Below are positions 59,125 to 64,000 of a stretch of DNA of 64,000 nt, in pieces; position 1 is the stretch's first letter, and the number at the start of each line of letters is the position of its first letter. The position numbers and the translations under genes were made by a program. The notes beneath the pieces are model-generated. The model did not search any database, had not been told where the DNA came from, and saw only the letters and a program-made list of their open reading frames with translations. The stretch is from Pseudomonas chlororaphis subsp. piscium. GTDB taxonomy: Bacteria > Pseudomonadota > Gammaproteobacteria > Pseudomonadales > Pseudomonadaceae. The stretch spans positions 5,394,001 to 5,458,000 of the forward strand of contig NZ_CP027707.1 of NCBI RefSeq assembly GCF_003850345.1. Reading direction: 5' to 3'.

Positions 59125-60813
59125 TCAGGCGATGTCGCGCAACTCCCGACGCAGGATCTTGCCTACCGGCGTCATCGGCAACGACTCACGCAACACAATG
59201 TGTTTCGGCACCTTGTAGCCGGTGAAGTTTTCCTTGCAGTAGGCCTTCAGCTCTTCAAGGCTGACCCCCGACTCGCGGGCCACCACGAACAGCTTCACCG
59301 CCTCCCCCGAACGCTCGTCCGGCACACCGATCACCGCGCAGTTGGCGACTTTCGGGTGGGCCATCACCACGTCCTCGATTTCGTTGGGGTACACGTTGAA
59401 ACCCGAGACGATGATCATGTCCTTCTTGCGATCGACGATGCGCACGAAGCCATCCGGATCGATCACCGCGATGTCGCCGGACTTGAACCAGCCCTCGGCA
59501 TCCAGCACCTCGTCGGTGGCTTCCGGCCTCTGCCAGTAGCCCTTCATGATCTGCGGCCCCTTGATGCACAGCTCGCCGCGCTCGCCCAGCGGCTGCTCGA
59601 CGCCCTGGTCGTCGATGACCTTGAGGGTCGTGCCCGGCACCGGCAAGCCCACCGAGCCCAGGCGCGACTGGTCGCCGTAAGGGTTGGTGCAGGCCACGGG
59701 CGAGGTTTCGGTCAGGCCGTAACCTTCGGTGATGCGGCAGCCGGTCAACTCCGTCCAGCGCTCGGCGGTGGCCTTGACCAGCGCCGTGCCCCCGGAGTTG
59801 GTGAGCTTGAGATTGGAGAAGTCGAGGGTCTTGAACTCGGGATGATCCATCAGCGCGGTGAACAGCGTGTTCAGCCCCAGCAGCGCCGAGAAACGCCACT
59901 TCTTCAGCTCCTTGATGAAACCGCCGATGTCCCGCGGGTTGGTGATCAGCACGTTGTGGTTGCCGGTGACCATCATGCACATGCAGTTCGCGGTGAAGGC
60001 ATAGATGTGGTACAGCGGCAGCGGCGCGATCATCACCTCCCGGCCCTCGCGCAGCAGCGGGTGGCCGTCCGGCCCCAGTTGCCCGAGGCAGGCACTGGCC
60101 TGCTGCATGTTGGCCACCAGGTTGCCGTGGGTCAGCATCGCGCCCTTGGCCAGCCCCGTGGTGCCGCCGGTGTATTGCAGCACGGCGACGTCGTCCAGGC
60201 GGGCGTTCAAAGGCTTGATCGGCTGGCCACGGCCCAGGCGCAATGCGCTCTTGAAGGAAACGGCCTGGGGCAAGCGATAGGCCGGCACCATCTTCTTGAC
60301 CTTGTCGACCAGGGTATTGACCAGCCAGCCCTTGGCGGACGGCATCAGGTCGCCCATCTTCGCCTCGATCAGGAACTGGATATCGGTATCGGGCAGCACT
60401 TGCTCGACCTTCTGCCCGAACAGGTTCATGTACACCAGGGCCCGCGCCCCGGAATCCTTGAACTGGTGGCGCATTTCCCGGGTGGTGTACAGCGGGTTGG
60501 TGTTGACCACGATCAGCCCGGCGCGCAAGGCGCCGAACACGGCGATCGGGTAATGCAGGACATTGGGCATCTGCACCGCGATGCGATCGCCGGGCACCAG
60601 GTCGGTACTGCTCTGCAGATAGCCGGCAAAGGCCGCGCTGTAGCGCTCCAGCTCGGCGTAGGTCATGGTCACGCCCATGTTGCTGAAGGCCGGACGGTCG
60701 GCGAATTTCTTGCAGGAACGCTCGAACACCTCGATCACCGACTTATAGGCACCCTGGTCGATATCGACGGGCACTCCGGCCGGGCGTTTGTCATTCCAGA
60801 AATCAGGCTGCAT
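59125..60813 (-). CDS. fadD2: Long-chain fatty acid-CoA ligase FadD2
   Basis: 562 residues, the same length and plan as FadD1: YTGGTTGLAKGAMLTHGNLV, YGLTETSPVACTNPYGD, KSGDIAVIDPDGFVRIVDRK, MTPVGKILRRELRDIA. The C-terminus is a little shorter than in FadD1 and lacks its Lys-rich tail. Paralogues differ in chain-length preference in P. aeruginosa. Divergent from the hydrolase gene at 61025. Confidence 0.94.
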   Translation of the reverse strand: MQPDFWNDKRPAGVPVDIDQGAYKSVIEVFERSCKKFADRPAFSNMGVTMTYAELERYSAAFAGYLQSSTDLVPGDRIAVQMPNVLHYPIAVFGALRAGLIVVNTNPLYTTREMRHQFKDSGARALVYMNLFGQKVEQVLPDTDIQFLIEAKMGDLMPSAKGWLVNTLVDKVKKMVPAYRLPQAVSFKSALRLGRGQPIKPLNARLDDVAVLQYTGGTTGLAKGAMLTHGNLVANMQQASACLGQLGPDGHPLLREGREVMIAPLPLYHIYAFTANCMCMMVTGNHNVLITNPRDIGGFIKELKKWRFSALLGLNTLFTALMDHPEFKTLDFSNLKLTNSGGTALVKATAERWTELTGCRITEGYGLTETSPVACTNPYGDQSRLGSVGLPVPGTTLKVIDDQGVEQPLGERGELCIKGPQIMKGYWQRPEATDEVLDAEGWFKSGDIAVIDPDGFVRIVDRKKDMIIVSGFNVYPNEIEDVVMAHPKVANCAVIGVPDERSGEAVKLFVVARESGVSLEELKAYCKENFTGYKVPKHIVLRESLPMTPVGKILRRELRDIA

Positions 60814-61024
60814 TGTTCTTGTCCTCGTTACCTGAGTTGTCCGGGCCGCTTCTCTGACGCGACGAAAGGCGGGGCTCTGCGGACGTTAGCAGCTATGGCG
60901 GATAGGGCAAATACGGGCAATGGCGTCATTGACAACGTGAATCTTGCCGCCATGGCGCGCGCAGATCGGACGGGGCCGCGACGATGAGCTATACAATGCA
61001 ACGACCCCGTGCAAAGGAATCGCC

Positions 61025-61969
61025 ATGATCCACCACTCTTTCTGGCTGACCGCGAGCGACCACAGCCAGCTCTACGTCAACCAGTGGCTCCCGGCGGCCC
61101 CGCTCAAGGCCGTGATCCTGCTGGCCCACGGCATGGCCGAACACAGCGGACGCTACGCCAGGCTGGCGCAGGCGCTGTGCAACGAAGGCTACGGCGTCTA
61201 TGCGCTGGACCAGCGCGGTCACGGCAAGACCGCCGAGCACGGGGTACTCGGGCACTTCGCCGACGATGACGGCTGGTGCAAGGTGGTCGGCGACCTGGCC
61301 AGCCTCAACCAGCACATCGGCCAGCAGCACCCGGGAACCCCGATCGTGCTGCTGGGCCACAGCATGGGCAGCTACATCGCCCAGGCCTACCTGCTGCACC
61401 ACAGCGCCAGCCTGTACGGGGCGATCCTCAGCGGCTCGAATTTCCAGCCAGTGGCGCTGTACCGCGCGGCCCGCCAGATCGCCCGCTTCGAACGCTGGCG
61501 CCAGGGCGCCCAGGGCCGCAGCGCGTTGATCGAATGGTTGTCCTTCGGCTCGTTCAACAAGGCCTTCAAGCCCAACCGCACCGCCTTCGACTGGCTCAGC
61601 CGCGACCCCGACGAAGTCGACAAATACGTCCAGGACCCGCTCTGCGGCTTTCGCTGCAGCAACCAGCTGTGGATCGACCTGCTGGGTGGCCTGCAGCAAA
61701 TCAGCAAAGCCTCCAACCTGGCCCAGATCGATCCGGGCCTGCCATTGCTGGTGATGGGCGGAGAATGTGATCCGGTGAGCAATGGCATACGTCTCAAGGA
61801 TCTGGCCGGCGCTCTGCGCGAGGCCGGCAGCCAGTACCTGCAGCTCAATATCTACCCGCAGGCGCGGCACGAATTGTTCAATGAAAGCAACCGCGACGAA
61901 GTGACTGCCGATGTATTGGCCTGGCTCGACCAGGCCCTGCAGCATCGTCGACCGCCGAAGACTGAATGA
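61025..61969 (+). CDS. Alpha/beta hydrolase, monoacylglycerol-lipase-like
   Basis: 314 residues. ILLAHGMAEHSGRYARLAQA is typical of monoacylglycerol lipases/lysophospholipases; nucleophile elbow LLGHSMGSY with Ser 113; acid in GGECDPVSNG; base in ARHELFNES. It probably releases fatty acids that FadD then activates. AAAGGAATC precedes the ATG. The MaoC gene follows by 52 bases. Confidence 0.9.
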   Translation: MIHHSFWLTASDHSQLYVNQWLPAAPLKAVILLAHGMAEHSGRYARLAQALCNEGYGVYALDQRGHGKTAEHGVLGHFADDDGWCKVVGDLASLNQHIGQQHPGTPIVLLGHSMGSYIAQAYLLHHSASLYGAILSGSNFQPVALYRAARQIARFERWRQGAQGRSALIEWLSFGSFNKAFKPNRTAFDWLSRDPDEVDKYVQDPLCGFRCSNQLWIDLLGGLQQISKASNLAQIDPGLPLLVMGGECDPVSNGIRLKDLAGALREAGSQYLQLNIYPQARHELFNESNRDEVTADVLAWLDQALQHRRPPKTE

Positions 61970-62021
61970 CCCTGTTTCCAATCGATACGCCAATCAACGC
62001 TCAGCACAGGACTTGAGAGAG

Positions 62022-62492
62022 ATGACCCAGGTTACCAACACCCCGTACGAAGCCCTCGAAGTCGGCCAGACCGCCAGCTACAGCAAGCACGTGGAAGAGC
62101 GTGACATCCAGCTGTTCGCCGCCATGTCCGGCGACCACAACCCGGTGCACCTGGACGCCGAGTTCGCCGCCGCCAGCATGTTCAAGGAGCGTATCGCCCA
62201 CGGCATGTTCAGCGGTGCGCTGATCAGCGCCGCGGTGGCCTGCGAGCTGCCCGGGCCGGGCACTATCTATATCGGCCAGCAGATGAGCTTCCAGAAGCCG
62301 GTGAAGATCGGCGACACCCTGACCGTGCGCCTGGAAATCCTCGAAAAACTGCCGAAGTTCCGCGTGCGTATCGCTACCCGCGTGTTCAACCAGCGCGATG
62401 AGCTGGTGGTGGACGGCGAAGCCGAAATCCTTGCCCCGCGCAAACAGCAGACCGTCACCCTGCCGACCTTGCCGGCCATCAATATCGGCTAA
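62022..62492 (+). CDS. phaJ: (R)-specific enoyl-CoA hydratase (MaoC family)
   Basis: 156 residues with the hydratase-2 motif AAMSGDHNPVHLDAEFAAAS (catalytic D and H) and AHGMFSGALISAA. In pseudomonads the gene after the fadD pair and lipase is phaJ1, which turns trans-2-enoyl-CoA from beta-oxidation into (R)-3-hydroxyacyl-CoA for PHA synthesis; here the symbol rests on motif and gene order. GAGAGAG precedes the ATG. Confidence 0.88.
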   Translation: MTQVTNTPYEALEVGQTASYSKHVEERDIQLFAAMSGDHNPVHLDAEFAAASMFKERIAHGMFSGALISAAVACELPGPGTIYIGQQMSFQKPVKIGDTLTVRLEILEKLPKFRVRIATRVFNQRDELVVDGEAEILAPRKQQTVTLPTLPAINIG

Positions 62493-62500
62493 GCCGCCTC

Positions 62501-62572
62501 GTAGCAGGCATCCCGCTTTCGCCAGGTTGCGATTGCTGCGCAATCGATCGCAGCCTGGCGGCAGCGGCTACA
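62501..62572. repeat. REP-like unit of the GCAGCGGCTAC type
   Basis: GTAGCAGGCATCCCGCTTTC ... GCAGCCTGGCGGCAGCGGCT, with an internal GATTGC/GCAATC hairpin, between convergent phaJ and the HlyD gene. Confidence 0.7.
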
Positions 62573-62575
62573 CGA

Positions 62576-63439
62576 TCACTGACTCCCCTCCTCTACCTGC
62601 ACGCTCGCCGTCATCCCGGCGCTCAGGTTGACGCCTTCGGGCACCTTGTCGAGCCTGATCCGCACCGGAATCCGCTGCGCCAGGCGCACCCAGTTGAACG
62701 TCGGCTCCACCTCGGCCAGCAGTTGCCCGTCCGGCGTGGCGTTGCGGTCGGTGATGCCGCGGCTGATGCTTTCCACATGCCCCTGCAAGGCTTCCCCAGC
62801 GCTCATCAGCCACACCTTGACCGGGTCGCCGACCTTGATCCGCGGCAATTTGGTTTCCTCGAAATAGGCCTGCACGTAGAAGGTCGAATCGTCGATCAGA
62901 GCCATCACCGATTGCCCGGCGTTCACATAGTTACCTTCAGCCAGACGCAGGTTGGTGATATGCCCGCTGCGCGGCGCGCGGACCTGGCTGCGCGCCAGGT
63001 TGAGCTCGGCGACCTTGGCGTCGGCCTGGGCCTGGCGCAGCTCGCCACGAGCGACACCGGCATTGATCTGCGCGTTCTCCCGCAGCTCGGCGCTGATCGC
63101 CTGCGGCCCGAGGCTGGCCCGGCGGCTGGCTTCACGTTCTTTCAGGTTGAGCTGCTGCTGGCGGGTCTGCACCACCGCCTGGGCTTTTTCCAGCGCCGCC
63201 TCGAAGCGATCGCGGTCAATGCTCAGCAACAGGTCGCCGGCCTTCACCGCCTGGTTGTCATAGGCCTTGAGCTCACGCACCCAGCCCGACACATCGGGGG
63301 CGACTATCACCACGTCGGCGCGAATCCGCGCATCCCGGGTCCAGGGCGTGAGCATGTAGTACTGCCACAGATGAAAGCCGGCAAACAGCGCCGCCGCCAC
63401 CAGGCACAGGGTAAAAGCGATACGTACGGAGGCACGCAT
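62576..63439 (-). CDS. HlyD-family periplasmic adaptor (AaeA/EmrA-like)
   Basis: 287 residues. One N-terminal membrane anchor (IAFTLCLVAAALFAGFHLWQ), then the half-lipoyl YMLTPWTRDARIRADVVIVA and VSGWVRELKAYDNQAVKAGD, a helical hairpin (FEAALEKAQAVVQTRQQQLN) and APRSGHITNLRLAEGNYVNA. This is the AaeA-type adaptor of p-hydroxybenzoate/aromatic-acid efflux. AAGGAG precedes ATG 63439. Same operon as the DUF1656 and FUSC genes. Confidence 0.9.
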   Translation of the reverse strand: MRASVRIAFTLCLVAAALFAGFHLWQYYMLTPWTRDARIRADVVIVAPDVSGWVRELKAYDNQAVKAGDLLLSIDRDRFEAALEKAQAVVQTRQQQLNLKEREASRRASLGPQAISAELRENAQINAGVARGELRQAQADAKVAELNLARSQVRAPRSGHITNLRLAEGNYVNAGQSVMALIDDSTFYVQAYFEETKLPRIKVGDPVKVWLMSAGEALQGHVESISRGITDRNATPDGQLLAEVEPTFNWVRLAQRIPVRIRLDKVPEGVNLSAGMTASVQVEEGSQ

Positions 63440-63449
63440 GAACAACTCC

Positions 63450-63656
63450 TTATAAAGGTCCGAGTACGACAGTGACCAACGTCAGGACACAGACGTACAA
63501 GGCCACATCGAACAGTGCTTCATGCCAGATCCAGCGCCCCAGCGGCGTTGCGCGCAACAGCATGCGCAACGCCCCGGTCAGCACCAGCGCCAGCACCACA
63601 TAAATCAGAAACGGGCTGAGCAATACTCCGCCCAGCGACCACTCACGCAGCCCCAT
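63450..63656 (-). CDS. DUF1656 small membrane protein (AaeX-like)
   Basis: 68 residues, two helices: GGVLLSPFLIYVVLALVLTG and FDVALYVCVLTLVTVVLGPL. DUF1656 genes stand between FUSC and HlyD genes in aromatic-acid efflux operons, as here. Starts inside the end of the FUSC gene. Confidence 0.9.
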   Translation of the reverse strand: MGLREWSLGGVLLSPFLIYVVLALVLTGALRMLLRATPLGRWIWHEALFDVALYVCVLTLVTVVLGPL

Positions 63657-64000
63657 GGTTTTCCTCCTGCTGCCGGCACCAGGTGCGCCAGCTCTTCTGC
63701 AACTGCACCACCGCGCCCTGGGCCAGCTTCAACGCATCGCTGGGCGGTTGGCTGCTCAAGGCCTCGAGCATGGCGCTGCTGGCGTCGACCAGCGCGTCGC
63801 CGCGCCCGGCGCCCGGCCCACGCTCCAGCACCTGCTCCAGGTACTCGAAATAACGTCGCTGCGAAGCATCCGCGGGCACCTGGGCCACCGCCAGGCTCAA
63901 GCGCAGATGCATCAGTTCATCGCCGATATCCAGGCCCAGCAAGCCATCGTCCCAGCGGCTGCGCGCCTGCTCCGGCAATTCCGGGTAATGCCGCGCCAGT
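63643..64000 (-). CDS. FUSC-family efflux membrane protein, C-terminal fragment (cut by window edge)
   Basis: The last 118 codons of a FUSC/AaeB-type protein: LARHYPELPEQARSRWDDGL, DIGDELMHLRLSLAVAQVPA and the soluble helical end LKLAQGAVVQLQKSWRTWCR. The frame continues without stop to the right edge. It precedes and overlaps the DUF1656 gene by 14 bases, the usual FUSC-DUF1656-HlyD order. Confidence 0.82.
   Translation of the reverse strand, partial: LARHYPELPEQARSRWDDGLLGLDIGDELMHLRLSLAVAQVPADASQRRYFEYLEQVLERGPGAGRGDALVDASSAMLEALSSQPPSDALKLAQGAVVQLQKSWRTWCRQQEENHGAA

Overview
The window is a stretch of chromosome from a fluorescent-group Pseudomonas (P. fluorescens / P. protegens / P. chlororaphis-like). 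The evidence is the high GC content, the many inverted-repeat REP units built on GTAGGAGCGAGGCTTGCCCG, a second REP type built on GCAGCGGCTAC, and conserved Pseudomonas gene blocks: fadD1-fadD2-lipase-phaJ, gntR/gntK/gntP, pqiAABC, and lysR/pxpA/BCCP/BC/pxpB/pxpC. There are no rRNA or tRNA genes, insertion sequences, prophage or CRISPR arrays. Coding density is high and the window looks like ordinary chromosome with a few accessory catabolic and uptake islands.

Layout. 1-10 kb: edge of a LysR gene, a GATase-like protein coupled to an ABM monooxygenase-like protein, DUF2025, a periplasmic glycerophosphodiester phosphodiesterase with an AraC regulator, a sterol-desaturase-family membrane protein, a PepSY protein, a chemoreceptor, a ZntB-type transporter and a PiT phosphate transporter. 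10-17 kb: a six-gene operon with a divergent LysR, encoding the PxpABC 5-oxoprolinase parts together with a biotin carboxylase, a biotin carrier and an NCS1 permease; the parts match a urea carboxylase cut into separate genes. 17-20.5 kb: Pqi (MCE) envelope lipid-transport operon with pqiA split in two. 20.6-28.3 kb: TetR, a PACE efflux/LysR pair, an ECF42-type sigma factor operon with its DGPF partner, then GNAT, PPOX and GyrI-like genes and a 36-residue membrane protein. 28.3-35.4 kb: LysE exporters, AlaC transaminase, and gluconate uptake with candidate GntR operators. 35.4-41.6 kb: a second PACE/LysR pair, two GSTs, an MFS transporter, LysR.

41.8-53 kb is the most unusual region. All of its main genes lie on the minus strand: a FecI/FecR pair, a TonB receptor with a signalling domain, two solute-binding proteins without any permease or ATPase, an ornithine-cyclodeaminase homologue, a histidine-ammonia-lyase homologue that has lost the MIO cofactor triad and the catalytic Tyr, a di-iron desaturase-like enzyme, and a PhnD-like binding protein without signal peptide. 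A 50-bp element (38 of 50 positions identical, no gaps) stands upstream of both the TonB receptor gene and the desaturase gene, which suggests that these form one regulon for uptake and modification of an unknown compound.

53-64 kb: a GNAT, a methyltransferase with a signal peptide, a second peptide deformylase, a YihY/BrkB protein, a decayed CsbD gene, fadD1 and fadD2 with a monoacylglycerol-lipase-like hydrolase and an R-specific enoyl-CoA hydratase, and an AaeA/DUF1656/FUSC aromatic-acid-type efflux operon cut by the window edge. Start codons were moved from the longest open frame to the one with a ribosome binding site or family-typical N-terminus wherever that could be judged.
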